From Mesorhizobium japonicum MAFF 303099 (GTDB lineage Bacteria; Pseudomonadota; Alphaproteobacteria; Rhizobiales; Rhizobiaceae): 64,000 nucleotides of DNA. Each line of letters opens with the position of its first letter. Position 1 is the stretch's first letter. Position numbers and translations under genes: made by a program. Below the pieces are notes generated by a model. The model was given only the letters and a program-made list of their open reading frames with translations. It made no database searches and was not told the origin of the DNA. The stretch covers positions 5,302,001-5,366,000 of the forward strand of contig NC_002678.2 of NCBI RefSeq assembly GCF_000009625.1, given 5' to 3'. Positions 8,907 through 18,233 of the stretch are shown one piece after another.

Positions 8907-10079
8907 ATGCATCTGCTGTTCGTCACATCGATCGTGCCCGACGGCGCTCTCGCCTCGGGCTACGAGATCGCCAATGCTGCGATCATCGCTGCGTTACGGC
9001 GGGCTGGTGCGCGCGTCACGGTCATCGGTTTCACCTGGCCCGGGAAGGTCACGGCCGACCCGGAAAACACCGTGGTGCTGGGTGAGATCGACGTGCGCAC
9101 CGAAAGCGCCTCTGCGCTACGAAAGCTCGCCTGGGTCCGCAAGGCGATGCTGTCTGGCCTTACCTTCGCGTCGGTCAAGCTGCGTGCGGTGTCCGAGCAC
9201 GAAGTGGAGGCCGCTCTCGAACAGGCCGGGCCGTTCGATGGCTATGTGCTGAATTCCGTGCAGTTCGCCGGCGCCTTCGAAAAGCTCTTCGAAGACAAGC
9301 CTTCGATCTTCGTCGCCCACAATGTCGAGCATCTCTCGGCGCGGGAAAACGAGGCTGCCGCCGGCGGCGTCTTCCAGCGCTTGCTGTTCCGCCGCGAGGC
9401 TAGGCTGCTCAAGGTCGTGGAAGAGCGCCTCTGCCGCCGCGCGCGCTTTGTCTTCACGCTGGCCGAGGAAGACCGCGCTGCTCTCGGCGTCGCCTCCAAC
9501 GACCGCTCGGCGGTGCTGCCGCTGGTGACCGGCGCCAGGGCGCCAGTCCGGAACGGCCCGCGCCGGATCGACTGCGACGCCGCGTTGATCGGCACCTGGA
9601 CCTGGCAGCCGAACCGCATCGGCCTCGACTGGTTCCTGGGCAAGGTGGTGCCGCATCTGCGGCCCGGTTTCCGCATCCGCATCGCCGGCCACATGCCTTC
9701 CGGCGTCACCTCGGCACATCCGGGCGTCGAGTTTGTCGGCCGTGTCGCGGATGCCAGGGCATTCGTATGCGGCGCGGCCGTCATCCCGCTGATCAGCACC
9801 GCGGGCAGCGGCGTGCAGCTGAAGACCATCGAGACCTTCGAGCTCGGCCTGCCTTCCGTCGCCACCAGCCGTTCGCTCCGCGGCATCGGCCATCGCCCCG
9901 ACAACTGCGTCGTCACCGACGATCCGGCCGGTTTCGCCAGGGCCCTGGAGGCGGCGGCGGCCGACATCCGGGACGTCGATGGCGGCGCGTTCTATCGCCA
10001 GCAGGTCAAGGCGCTCGATGCCGCCATCCGGTATGGCCTCTCAAAACTCGGCGCGGTCAGGCAGGAGGTGTTGGCATGA
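8907..10079 (+). CDS. Glycosyltransferase family 4 (GT-B fold)
   Basis: N-terminal LLFVTSIVPDGALASGYEIANAAI and the later segments IGTWTWQPNRIGLDWF, HPGVEFVGRVADARAFVCGA and GSGVQLKTIETFELGLPSVATS are the acceptor and donor halves of a GT-B enzyme; the conserved Glu of the retaining GT4 donor site is in the KTIETFELGLP segment. The ATG at 8907 is chosen because GGATAGGTGAG lies directly upstream and the Rossmann strand begins at once. The stop codon overlaps the next start as ATGA, so the three transferase genes from here to 11790 are translationally coupled. Sugar specificity is not predictable. Confidence 0.87.
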   Translation: MHLLFVTSIVPDGALASGYEIANAAIIAALRRAGARVTVIGFTWPGKVTADPENTVVLGEIDVRTESASALRKLAWVRKAMLSGLTFASVKLRAVSEHEVEAALEQAGPFDGYVLNSVQFAGAFEKLFEDKPSIFVAHNVEHLSARENEAAAGGVFQRLLFRREARLLKVVEERLCRRARFVFTLAEEDRAALGVASNDRSAVLPLVTGARAPVRNGPRRIDCDAALIGTWTWQPNRIGLDWFLGKVVPHLRPGFRIRIAGHMPSGVTSAHPGVEFVGRVADARAFVCGAAVIPLISTAGSGVQLKTIETFELGLPSVATSRSLRGIGHRPDNCVVTDDPAGFARALEAAAADIRDVDGGAFYRQQVKALDAAIRYGLSKLGAVRQEVLA

Positions 10080-10870
10080 ATATGCACACCGCCCGCGCTG
10101 CCTTCGGGCTTGACAGCCTGAAGACGATCCTCGGCATCTCGGTGCTCGCCATCCGCTGGGACGATGCCGTCGCCCTGCTGAACCGCCTGATTGCCGAGCG
10201 GCGCTTCACCAAGGTCAGTTTCCTCAACGCCCACAACGCCAACATCGCCTGTTCAGACCCGGACTTCGCCGAGGCGCTCGACGATTTCCTCATCCTGCCG
10301 GACGGCATCGGCGTCGATCTCGCCGCAGCACTTCTCTACGGCGCGCCCTTTCCGGACAATCTCAACGGCACCGATTTCGTGCCGGCCTTCCTGCAGGCCT
10401 CGACGCGGTCGCTGACCGTCGGCCTGCTCGGCGCGACGCGTGTCAATGCCGAGGCGGCGTCGGTCAAGCTGGCCGCCCTTGCCGTGCACCACAACTTCGT
10501 GGTCATTCATGACGGCTACTTCTCCGCCGCGCAGGAACCGGAGATCATCAGCAGGATCGCGGCGCTGCGGCCGGATATGCTGCTGGTCGCCATGGGCGTG
10601 CCGCGCCAGGAACTGTGGATTGCGCGCCACATCGACGAACGCCACTGCACCATGCCGGTGGCGGTTGGCGCGCTGCTTGATTTCCTGAGCGGCTCGGTGC
10701 CGCGCGCGCCGCTCTGGATGCGCCGCCTGCGCCTGGAATGGCTGTTCCGGCTGGCGGTCGAGCCGGGCCGGCTCTGGCGCCGCTACGTCGTCGGCAACCC
10801 GGTGTTCCTGTGGCGGGTCGTCAAGCAGAGATGGTCGCGCGGCGCCGAAACGGCCGGAGAGCGCCGTTGA
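10076..10870 (+). CDS. WecG/TagA/CpsF family glycosyltransferase (GT26)
   Basis: The family signature is visible: TKVSFLNAHNANIACSDPDF near the N terminus, LPDGIGVDLAAALLYG, NGTDFVPAF, then LLVAMGVPRQELWIARH and AVGALLDFLSGSVPRAPLWM toward the C terminus. Members such as WecG and TagA add the second sugar (ManNAcA or ManNAc) to an undecaprenyl-diphosphate-linked GlcNAc on the cytoplasmic face of the membrane. Its presence suggests an N-acetylated or uronic sugar early in the repeat unit. The ATG at 10076 overlaps the previous TGA and has an AGGAGG site a few bases upstream. Confidence 0.93.
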   Translation: MNMHTARAAFGLDSLKTILGISVLAIRWDDAVALLNRLIAERRFTKVSFLNAHNANIACSDPDFAEALDDFLILPDGIGVDLAAALLYGAPFPDNLNGTDFVPAFLQASTRSLTVGLLGATRVNAEAASVKLAALAVHHNFVVIHDGYFSAAQEPEIISRIAALRPDMLLVAMGVPRQELWIARHIDERHCTMPVAVGALLDFLSGSVPRAPLWMRRLRLEWLFRLAVEPGRLWRRYVVGNPVFLWRVVKQRWSRGAETAGERR

Positions 10871-11790
10871 ACAAAAGGTTTGTTCCAGATGCCCTGGCCG
10901 GCCCGGGCCTGTTGCCGAAGACGCCGACGGCGGCGGTGGTGACGGCGAGCTACGCGCCGGATCTCGAGCGCTGCCGCCTGTTGTGCGAGACGCTTGACCG
11001 CCATGTTTCCGGCGCCGCGCACCACTACATCCTGGTCGAGCACCGCGACGTCGCTCTTTTCCGCCAGCTGGAGACCAGCCGGCGCACAGTTGTCGACGAG
11101 CGTGACCTGCTGCCGCGCTGGCTGCGCGCTTTCGACGATCCGCTCAGCCTGTTTCGCCGGCGTGTCTGGCTCAGCCTGAAGACGCAGCCGCTGCGCGGCT
11201 GGCACGTGCAGCAGCTACGCCGCATCGCCATTGCGGCGCATGCCAGAGAAGATGTTCTAGTCTTCTGCGATTCCGACGTCGCTTTCCTGAAAGCGTTCGA
11301 CTGCGCCACCTTCTGGCGTGATGGCAAGGCACGGCTGTTCCGCCGCGACGGCGTGCTTGCGGATGACGGTCATGACGAGCATCGCATTTGGTCGAGCAAC
11401 GCGGGTTCCGCACTCGGCATCGACCCGTCGCGCGTGTCGACCCACGACTACATTTCGACGCTGATTGCCTGGCGCCGCGACACCGTGCTTGCCATGTGCG
11501 GCCAGATCGAGAAGTTGCATGGCCTCGACTGGGTCGAAGTCGTCGGCTCGGCGCGCAGATTCTCCGAATGCATGATCTATGGCCGCTATGTCGACGATCT
11601 GCTGGACGGAGCCGGCCACTTCCACGGTTCGGAGGAATTCTGCCGCGTCCACTGGACGGGCGAAGCACTGTCGGACGATGAGTTCCGCCGCTTCGTTGCC
11701 GGCATGGCGCCGGAGCAGGTGGCGATCGGCATGCAATCCTTCATCGGCACCGATATCGGACGCATCCGCCGCCTGATCGGGCTGGGTTAG
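10867..11790 (+). CDS. DUF6492-like putative glycosyltransferase
   Basis: About 307 aa. The TTG start at 10867 overlaps the preceding TGA as TTGA, continuing the coupled run; no ATG in a plausible place is available. Visible features are TPTAAVVTASYAPDLERCRLL at the N terminus, YILVEHRDVALF, and VLVFCDSDVAFLKAF, in which DSD has the look of a metal-binding DxD of a GT-A enzyme. The overall pattern fits what I recall as DUF6492, found in surface polysaccharide loci. The enzymatic role is inference from context. Confidence 0.72.
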   Translation: MNKRFVPDALAGPGLLPKTPTAAVVTASYAPDLERCRLLCETLDRHVSGAAHHYILVEHRDVALFRQLETSRRTVVDERDLLPRWLRAFDDPLSLFRRRVWLSLKTQPLRGWHVQQLRRIAIAAHAREDVLVFCDSDVAFLKAFDCATFWRDGKARLFRRDGVLADDGHDEHRIWSSNAGSALGIDPSRVSTHDYISTLIAWRRDTVLAMCGQIEKLHGLDWVEVVGSARRFSECMIYGRYVDDLLDGAGHFHGSEEFCRVHWTGEALSDDEFRRFVAGMAPEQVAIGMQSFIGTDIGRIRRLIGLG

Positions 11791-11800
11791 CCTGAGCAGG

Positions 11801-11919
11801 AATTCAGGTCAGGACGAGCCGAAAACAGTGGCTTCCGAGAACCGGAGCGGAGCGTACTACGGTACGTGAGCACCGGAAGCGCAGGGAGCCGCTGTTTGCA
11901 GGCCGGCGTCACCTGAATT
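11801..11919. repeat. Nested palindromic element between convergent genes
   Basis: The outer arms are AATTCAGGT (11801-11809) and ACCTGAATT (11911-11919), a perfect inverted pair whose right arm touches the flippase stop codon. Inside them a second imperfect pair occurs (AACAGTGGCTTCC near 11824 and GGGAGCCGCTGTTT near 11884), then CTTCCG/CGGAAG, and at the centre GCGTAC-TAC-GGTACGT. The whole 119 bp could fold as one long stem. It looks like a repetitive extragenic palindrome of rhizobial genomes and could also terminate transcription from both sides, although no U-tract is seen. Confidence 0.6.
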
Positions 11920-13229
11920 CAGATTGCTTTCGCCGGCCTGCGCAGCGCCGAATAAGTCAGCAGCATCGAGGCGAGATAGAGCAGCAGGAAGACGATGTTG
12001 AGCGACAGCACCAGCTCCGAGGTGTCGGAGATGGTGGTCAGCACATAGGTCAAAAGCAGCGCCTTCAGGGCGGCGAGCAGGCCGAGATTGAGCGCCCGTA
12101 CCGCCGTCTGGCCGCGGGCGAACAGAAGCTCGGCCTGGTATTCGACCAGATTGCGCAATCCCGGAACGCAGATTGCCAGCGCCACCAGCGGCGCGGCCTC
12201 GGAGACGTTTCTGCCGAGAGCGTTGGGGAAGAAGTGCAGCACGATGCCGAGCGCCAGCAGCGCCAGCGTCGAAACGGCGAACACGCCGCCCTCGATGCCG
12301 CTCTTGACCGCCAGCCGCGACAACAGGTCCGGCGCGCGCATCATGCGTTGCACCAGCATCATCGAGAAGGTGCGGATCGGGATCGCGGTCAGGTCGACCA
12401 GCCGCATGATGATGGCGTAGATGCCGGCCAGATGCGGGCCGCCGATCGCCAGCACCAGCAGCTTGTCGAATTCCGATTGCAGGTAGAACAACACTTCCGC
12501 GCCGGCGACGTAAATGGAATCGGCCAGCCGCCTGAGATAGAGCTCGATGCGCAGCCGCAGTCTTTGGCGTGGATAGAACCAGCCAAAAGCCAGAACCAGC
12601 GAGGCAGCGTTGGCGCCGATATAGAACCAAGACCACACCCAGATGCTGTGCTGCGCCGAAACCATGAACAGCACCGCGCCAAGCGCCCGCAGTGCCGTCG
12701 CCAGGATCGCCAGGATCGCGGCGCGCCCGAATTTGCCCAGCCCGTTATTGACGATCAGCGCCACCTCGACCGGGCGCCACAAAAGCGCTTCGGCAAATAC
12801 GATCGCCGAAAACACCGACAGCGGCACGGTGCCGGCAAAGAAGATCAGGTAGACCCCGAACGAGGCCAACGCCAGGAGCGGCAGCGAAACGATGCCGAGC
12901 AGCAGGAAGCCGGCTGTGAAGGTGCCGATCAGATTGGGGCGGATGGTGGCGGTGCGGTAGAGCGCCGAGATGAAACCGAAGGCCAGGATCCGCGACAGCA
13001 TCACACCGGCCGCCGAGGCGGTGGCGAACATGCCGAATTCGGAGATCGACAAAGTGTTGGCGAGGGCGATGAAATAGGCCAGCGAAAACACCAGCCGCCC
13101 GCCGGCGCCGCTGATCGCCGAAAAATAGTCGCGCACCAGCCCCCGTCGCTCGGCCACGAAAGTGCCGATCCGGGCGAAACTACGCCTTTGCGGTATGCCG
13201 CGAGCTTCGGTCATGTGCCGGGAAGCCAT
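11919..13229 (-). CDS. Wzx-like polysaccharide flippase (MATE/MVF superfamily)
   Basis: A 436-residue membrane protein with about twelve to fourteen hydrophobic helices, beginning with the RLVFSLAYFIALANTLSISEFGMFATA segment typical of polysaccharide biosynthesis (PF01943/PF13440-like) flippases, and QSEFDKLLVLAIGGPHLAGIY in the middle. It should move the undecaprenyl-linked repeat unit made by the nearby glycosyltransferases from the cytoplasmic to the periplasmic leaflet. The N-terminal 25 residues are basic and cytoplasmic. Start at ATG 13229 or 13214; neither has a strong ribosome site. It is divergent from the co-polymerase gene. Confidence 0.83.
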   Translation of the reverse strand: MASRHMTEARGIPQRRSFARIGTFVAERRGLVRDYFSAISGAGGRLVFSLAYFIALANTLSISEFGMFATASAAGVMLSRILAFGFISALYRTATIRPNLIGTFTAGFLLLGIVSLPLLALASFGVYLIFFAGTVPLSVFSAIVFAEALLWRPVEVALIVNNGLGKFGRAAILAILATALRALGAVLFMVSAQHSIWVWSWFYIGANAASLVLAFGWFYPRQRLRLRIELYLRRLADSIYVAGAEVLFYLQSEFDKLLVLAIGGPHLAGIYAIIMRLVDLTAIPIRTFSMMLVQRMMRAPDLLSRLAVKSGIEGGVFAVSTLALLALGIVLHFFPNALGRNVSEAAPLVALAICVPGLRNLVEYQAELLFARGQTAVRALNLGLLAALKALLLTYVLTTISDTSELVLSLNIVFLLLYLASMLLTYSALRRPAKAI

Positions 13230-13413
13230 AGGCGGGAAAGCTTAACGTGCCGTTCTGAGGCCCGGATGCGCTGAAGTTCCGGCACTTGAGGTTATGGAAG
13301 GCTTACACGCCGGCCTGCCGAAATTAACCTTTTGTTTCCTATGCTTGTTTAGCGTGGCTTAACGAATAGCCGACCGCCGCTGCCCAGCGGCCAAAGAGTG
13401 AAGCTCCAAGACA

Positions 13414-15954
13414 ATGGTCGACAGGGAAAACCGTGAAGACTGGAGGCGCGAGCGTTCATTGCTGGCGCTCGGCCAGCCCATGCGCGGTGAGGATGACGCA
13501 TCCCTGGTCTCTATAGGCGATCGCGCAGATTCTGGCTGGCGCGAGGATGCCGCCACGCGCCATCGCCTTGCCCGTTCACGGCGCGAGGCGCGGACGAACC
13601 CAACGCCGTCTGCCGCCGCCGGAACAGAGCGCCTCCGGCCGGATGAGCAGCCGGAAGCGGCGGCTCGGGACGACGCCTGGCGCTCGCAAGAGGACGCCGA
13701 CGATCTGCCGCCGGCCATGCCGTATTCAAGGCAGTCCGCTGAAGAACCTTCCGGCAGCGCTCGCTCGCATGACAGGTCCGGATCCAGCCAGGCAGGCGAA
13801 GCCAATGCATCCTTTGACGATCGCAGGGACGATCAACAGTGGAAGCCGCTGATCGATCCGATGCAGGTGGTGCGCGGCATTGCCAGGTCGAAACTGCTGA
13901 TCATCACCACCACCCTGATCGGTGCCGGGCTCGGCATCGCGATCGCGCTGTCGACGCCGAAGAAGTATGAAGCCACCGCTGAACTGATCGTTGACCCGCG
14001 CGACCTCAAGCTCACCGACCGGGACCTTACCCAGAATGTGGTCGCTTCCGACGCCACGCTCGCCATCGTTGAAAACCAGGTCCGGGTGCTGACCTCGGGC
14101 ACGGTCTTGAACAAGGTCGTCGACAAGCTCAACCTGGCCAACGATCCGGAGTTCAATGGCCAGGGTGCCGGCGGCCTCGGCATCAGGTCTCTCATTCGCT
14201 CGATTCTTCCGCACCAGGACGGCCCGAGCGGCGCGGACGAGGTTCGCCGGCGTGCGCTCGCCGTTGGCAATCTGGCCGAAAGCCTGTCTGTCGAGCGTGG
14301 CGGCAAGACCTTCGTCATCACCGTCAGCGCGATCACGCAGAACGGCGAGAAATCGGCGCTCATCGCCAACACGATGACGGATGTGTTCCTGCAGACCTTC
14401 GGTCAGATCCAGTCCGCTACGGCCGGCCGTGCGACCGACGAACTGACGGCAAGGCTCGATGAACTACGCAAGGGCGTCGAGGCAGCCGAACGCAAGGTCG
14501 AGGAGTTCAGAGCTTCGCATGACCTCGTCGACGCACAGGGTCATCTGATCAGCGACGATGAGATGCTGAAGCTCAACGAGCAGCTCTCGGTCGCCCGCGC
14601 CCGCACACTGGAGCTCAATGCAAGGGCGGCTTCGGCGCGCTCGATCGACGTCAATTCGGTTCTGGCCGGCACCTTACCGGAAGAGATCAATTCCAACACG
14701 ATGAGCGATCTGCGTTCGCAATATGCAACGCTCAAGCAGGAGGCGGACCGTGCTGCCATCCGGCTGGGCCCGCGCCATCCTGAACTCCAGGCGCTGAACG
14801 CACAGATTGCCGGTGCGCGCGACCGCATCGCCGGCGAGTTGCGCCGCATCGCTTCCTCGCTGCAGGTCGATCTGAAACGCGCCGTCCAGCTGGAACAGGA
14901 TCTCTCCTCCCGCCTTGCCCAGCTCAAAGTGCGCAGCGGCGACGTCAACAACGATTTGGTGTCGATGCGCGAACTGGAGCGCGAGGCCGCCGCCAAGCGC
15001 TCCGTCTACGAACAATATCTGCTGCGCGCCAAGGAGACCGGCGAGCAGAAGGACATCAACACCGCCAACATGAATGTGATCTCCAAGGCCTTCGCACCGC
15101 TCGAGGCCAAAGGTCCGTCGCGGGCCGTGATGGCCCTTGCCGGTCTGCTCCTGGGGTTTGCCACTGGAATTGGTCTCGGTGCCATGCGCGGCGCCTATGA
15201 AAGCCTGCGCGAGACCGCCACATCGCGCTCGCGCCGCGACCGCAAGGCGCCTGTCGAAGACCAGGCATTCCGGGCGGCGCCGCCACCCCCGCCGCCAATG
15301 CCGGCACCGCCCGTGCCGCCGGTGCCACCCCCGCCGCCAGCACCGCCACCGCCCTTGGCACAGGCCGAAGCCGCTCCCGCCGAACGGCCCGGGCGTGTCG
15401 CCGCGCTCATGGCGAAATTGCGCAACGTCATATCCCGCAAGCCATCCGCCGAAGTGGACGATAACAGCGAATTCGCCGCCTTTGGCGCGCGGCCGGCGGA
15501 TGCTGCCATGCCCTCCGGTTTCCCGAACCCGGATCCCGCCTTCATGCCGCGGTCGTCGGACTATTCGCGGCCGCCTTTCCCGCCAGGCTTCGATGCCACT
15601 TATTCGCAGCCGATGGGGCCGCCGTCGCGGTCGCCTCTGATGCCGCCACTGCCGATCTATCCGGCTCCGCCGCCCTATACCCCTGCATCACAGGCCGGCT
15701 CGATGCAGTCCTGGCCGGCGCCGTCGCCTGCAGGTTACCCCTATACCCAGGCCATGGCGCCGGATGCCGGGAACATGCCGTATCCGCCGCAGCCTGCGCC
15801 ACCGCGGCCACCGGCCTACCCACCCCAGGAGCCGTCGCCGGTTGAGGAAGGCGCCGAACAGGCGCCGATCGAGGAAATTCGTGCCAGCCTGCGCGAATTC
15901 CGCGAGGCGGTCCGCGAACTCACCGAGAGCCGCGCCCGCCGCCGCTACTTCTGA
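13414..15954 (+). CDS. Wzz/GumC-type polysaccharide co-polymerase with proline-rich cytoplasmic tail
   Basis: Order of parts: about 145 residues of charged, probably disordered N terminus; a first membrane helix near residues 155-180 (LLIITTTLIGAGLGIAIAL); a Wzz periplasmic domain with long coiled coils (about 185-565); a second membrane helix near 568-595 (AVMALAGLLLGFATGIGLG); then roughly 250 residues of cytoplasmic tail very rich in proline, with repeated PPPP runs. No Walker motifs or Tyr-rich tail are present, so it is not a fused BY-kinase like ExoP. It should set polysaccharide chain length and link polymerase to the outer-membrane exporter, which is not in the window. Proline-rich N- and C-terminal extensions are unusual. 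Confidence 0.85.
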   Translation: MVDRENREDWRRERSLLALGQPMRGEDDASLVSIGDRADSGWREDAATRHRLARSRREARTNPTPSAAAGTERLRPDEQPEAAARDDAWRSQEDADDLPPAMPYSRQSAEEPSGSARSHDRSGSSQAGEANASFDDRRDDQQWKPLIDPMQVVRGIARSKLLIITTTLIGAGLGIAIALSTPKKYEATAELIVDPRDLKLTDRDLTQNVVASDATLAIVENQVRVLTSGTVLNKVVDKLNLANDPEFNGQGAGGLGIRSLIRSILPHQDGPSGADEVRRRALAVGNLAESLSVERGGKTFVITVSAITQNGEKSALIANTMTDVFLQTFGQIQSATAGRATDELTARLDELRKGVEAAERKVEEFRASHDLVDAQGHLISDDEMLKLNEQLSVARARTLELNARAASARSIDVNSVLAGTLPEEINSNTMSDLRSQYATLKQEADRAAIRLGPRHPELQALNAQIAGARDRIAGELRRIASSLQVDLKRAVQLEQDLSSRLAQLKVRSGDVNNDLVSMRELEREAAAKRSVYEQYLLRAKETGEQKDINTANMNVISKAFAPLEAKGPSRAVMALAGLLLGFATGIGLGAMRGAYESLRETATSRSRRDRKAPVEDQAFRAAPPPPPPMPAPPVPPVPPPPPAPPPPLAQAEAAPAERPGRVAALMAKLRNVISRKPSAEVDDNSEFAAFGARPADAAMPSGFPNPDPAFMPRSSDYSRPPFPPGFDATYSQPMGPPSRSPLMPPLPIYPAPPPYTPASQAGSMQSWPAPSPAGYPYTQAMAPDAGNMPYPPQPAPPRPPAYPPQEPSPVEEGAEQAPIEEIRASLREFREAVRELTESRARRRYF

Positions 15955-16136
15955 GCCACAAGATACGTTGCCGAGGCCGAACAAAACCATCCCGGTTTTC
16001 GCGTAAACGGCATGGGACGGCGCTTTGACGGGATTGCGTGCCGGAATTTTCGTGACAATGCCGCGCTGCATGTTGCCGGCGCCGGGACATTGCGTCTCGA
16101 AAGCGGCGTTGCGCGAAACAGGGTTGAGGATGGTTC

Positions 16137-17036
16137 ATGGCCGAAGTGATTGACGGAAAGAGCGTTGCCGAGGATGTGGTGCGAACGGTCAAGGCGTTGA
16201 CCGCCGAGCTGGTCGCCAAGGGCAAAGCCAAGCCTGGTCTGGCCGTGGTCATCGTCGGCGAGGATCCGGCGAGCCAGGTCTATGTCGCTTCCAAGTCGCG
16301 CACCGCCAAGGAATGCGGCTTTCATTCGCTCCAGCACACTCTGCCGGCCGAGACCTCCGAGGAGGCGCTGCTCAAGATCATCGCCGATCTCAACGCCGAT
16401 CCGGCCGTCAACGGCATCCTGGTGCAGCTGCCGCTGCCCGCCCACATCGACGCCGGCAAGATCATCCAGGCGATCGCGCCTCAGAAGGATGTCGACGGCT
16501 TCCATTTCATCAATGTCGGCAAGCTCGGCACAGGCGAGCTGGATACGGCCTTTGTTCCTTGCACGCCGGCCGGCTCGATGCTTCTGATCCAGCGCGTGCG
16601 CGGCAAAGACCTGTCCGGCCTCAACGCCGTCGTTGTCGGCCGCTCCAACATCGTCGGCAAGCCGATGGCCAATCTGCTGCTTGCCGCCAACTGCACCGTC
16701 ACCATTGCCCACAGCCGCACCAAGGATCTGCCGGCGCTCGCCCGCACGGCCGACATCCTGGTCGCCGCCGTCGGCCGGCCGGAAATGATCAAGGGGGATT
16801 GGGTTAAGCCGGGCGCCACCGTCATCGATGTCGGCATCAACCGCATTCCCGCACCCGAGAAGGGCGAGGGCAAGTCGCGCCTCGTCGGCGATGTCGCCTA
16901 TGCCGAGGCGGCCAGGCAGGCCGGCGCCATCACGCCGGTGCCCGGTGGTGTCGGGCCGATGACCATTGCCATGCTGATGGCCAATACGTTAGCTTCTGCC
17001 TACCTTGCGGCCGGATTGAAGCGGCCCACCTTCTGA
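16137..17036 (+). CDS. folD: Bifunctional 5,10-methylenetetrahydrofolate dehydrogenase / methenyltetrahydrofolate cyclohydrolase
   Basis: Interconverts 5,10-methylene-THF, 5,10-methenyl-THF and 10-formyl-THF using NADP in the cytoplasm. The family marks are all present: [20 protein letters not shown] with the catalytic Tyr and Lys, [13 protein letters not shown], the PCTPAG segment, [17 protein letters not shown] of the NADP site and [16 protein letters not shown] near the C terminus. Length of 299 aa is normal. The start at 16137 has GAGGAT upstream. It stands between the polysaccharide cluster and an AraC-type regulator whose start follows its stop by only a few bases. Confidence 0.97.
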   Translation: MAEVIDGKSVAEDVVRTVKALTAELVAKGKAKPGLAVVIVGEDPASQVYVASKSRTAKECGFHSLQHTLPAETSEEALLKIIADLNADPAVNGILVQLPLPAHIDAGKIIQAIAPQKDVDGFHFINVGKLGTGELDTAFVPCTPAGSMLLIQRVRGKDLSGLNAVVVGRSNIVGKPMANLLLAANCTVTIAHSRTKDLPALARTADILVAAVGRPEMIKGDWVKPGATVIDVGINRIPAPEKGEGKSRLVGDVAYAEAARQAGAITPVPGGVGPMTIAMLMANTLASAYLAAGLKRPTF

Positions 17037-17043
17037 GCCCGGG

Positions 17044-18063
17044 TTGACCCTGAAAGCGCCAGTTTTGCCGAACCCCACCATTTCCCCGGAACGGCCGGTC
17101 ACGACTGATCCCGTTCAAGGTGGCCGGCAGTTCGCCTTCCTGCTGGTCGACAAGTTTTCCATGTTCTCGCTGGCCGCGGCGATCGACACGTTCCGGTCGG
17201 CGAACCGTCTGCTCGGCCGGGATTTCTATGGCTGGACCACGGTGTCGGCCGATGGCGATCCGGTGATGGCGTCCAACGGCCTGCCGCTCAAGATCGACTA
17301 TGCCGTCGCCGACCTGCCGCCGGTTGACATCCTCTTCGTCTCGGTCGGCCTGACGACGGAATTTCCCGGCAAGAGCAAGGTCCTGGCCGCGTTGCGCAGC
17401 TGGGGCCGGCGCGGCAACGCGCTTGGCGCGCTGTCGGTCGGGTCCTACCTGCTGGCCGAGGCCGGCCAGCTCGACGGTTACCGCTGCACCATCCATTGGG
17501 AAAACCGCGCCGGCTTCATGGAGCGTTTCCCCGACATCAACTGCACCGGCAATGTCTTCGAGATCGACCGCAAGCGCTACACCTGCGCCGGCGGCACCAC
17601 CTCGATCGACCTGATGCTGGAGATCGTGCGCGGCGATTTCGGCTCGAACCTCGCCAATGGCGTCGCCAACCAGTTCCAGCACGAGCGCATCCGCTCGGCC
17701 GGGGACCGCCAGCGCGTCGGGCCGGAACGCGATCTGACCGGCAAGTCGGAGAAGCTCAGGCGCATCGTCGAACTGATGGCCGACCATCTCGACGAACCGC
17801 TGTCGGCGGTGCAACTCGCAAAATCGGCCGGTCTTTCCGTGCGTCAGGTGGAGCGTCTGTTCCTGCGCCACCTCAACGTGACGCCCGGCCGCTACTACAT
17901 GCGGCTGCGGCTGGAGCGGGCGCGCGAATTGCTGCGCCAGACCAACATGCCGATCCTCGACGTGGCGATCGCGACCGGCTTCACCTCGCATTCCTATTTC
18001 GCCCAGAGCTACCGGCTGCAGTTCGGCAGGCCACCCTCGGAAGAGCGTCGCACCACTTACTGA
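17044..18063 (+). CDS. GlxA-type AraC family transcriptional regulator (DJ-1/PfpI domain plus HTH)
   Basis: Residues about 30-190 form a DJ-1/PfpI-like (glutamine amidotransferase-like) sensor domain, FAFLLVDKFSMFSLAAAIDTFR to the SVGSYLLAEAGQLDG region. The usual nucleophile Cys is replaced around LSVGSYLLA, so it is a ligand sensor rather than an enzyme. The last 100 residues are a double helix-turn-helix (LSVRQVERLFLRHL and MPILDVAIATGFTSHSYFAQSY). Relatives regulate choline, carnitine, glycine-betaine or arginine catabolism; the target is not evident here. No ATG precedes the sensor strand, so the start is probably TTG at 17044, 7 nt after folD. Confidence 0.87.
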   Translation: MTLKAPVLPNPTISPERPVTTDPVQGGRQFAFLLVDKFSMFSLAAAIDTFRSANRLLGRDFYGWTTVSADGDPVMASNGLPLKIDYAVADLPPVDILFVSVGLTTEFPGKSKVLAALRSWGRRGNALGALSVGSYLLAEAGQLDGYRCTIHWENRAGFMERFPDINCTGNVFEIDRKRYTCAGGTTSIDLMLEIVRGDFGSNLANGVANQFQHERIRSAGDRQRVGPERDLTGKSEKLRRIVELMADHLDEPLSAVQLAKSAGLSVRQVERLFLRHLNVTPGRYYMRLRLERARELLRQTNMPILDVAIATGFTSHSYFAQSYRLQFGRPPSEERRTTY

Positions 18064-18233
18064 GCCGGGGCTTCGGTCTGCCCCAGGACGCCTGCCGCTG
18101 GGGCGATCCTGCTGCACGAACGCTTTTTTCCCCGCCCAGAGGCCCGAGCGAGACGGCCGCGCCGGGCTTGTGTCCTGACGCCGCCTCAAATAGCTTCCCT
18201 GTGCGGATTAGGGGGCTAACTCAGGAGATTTCG

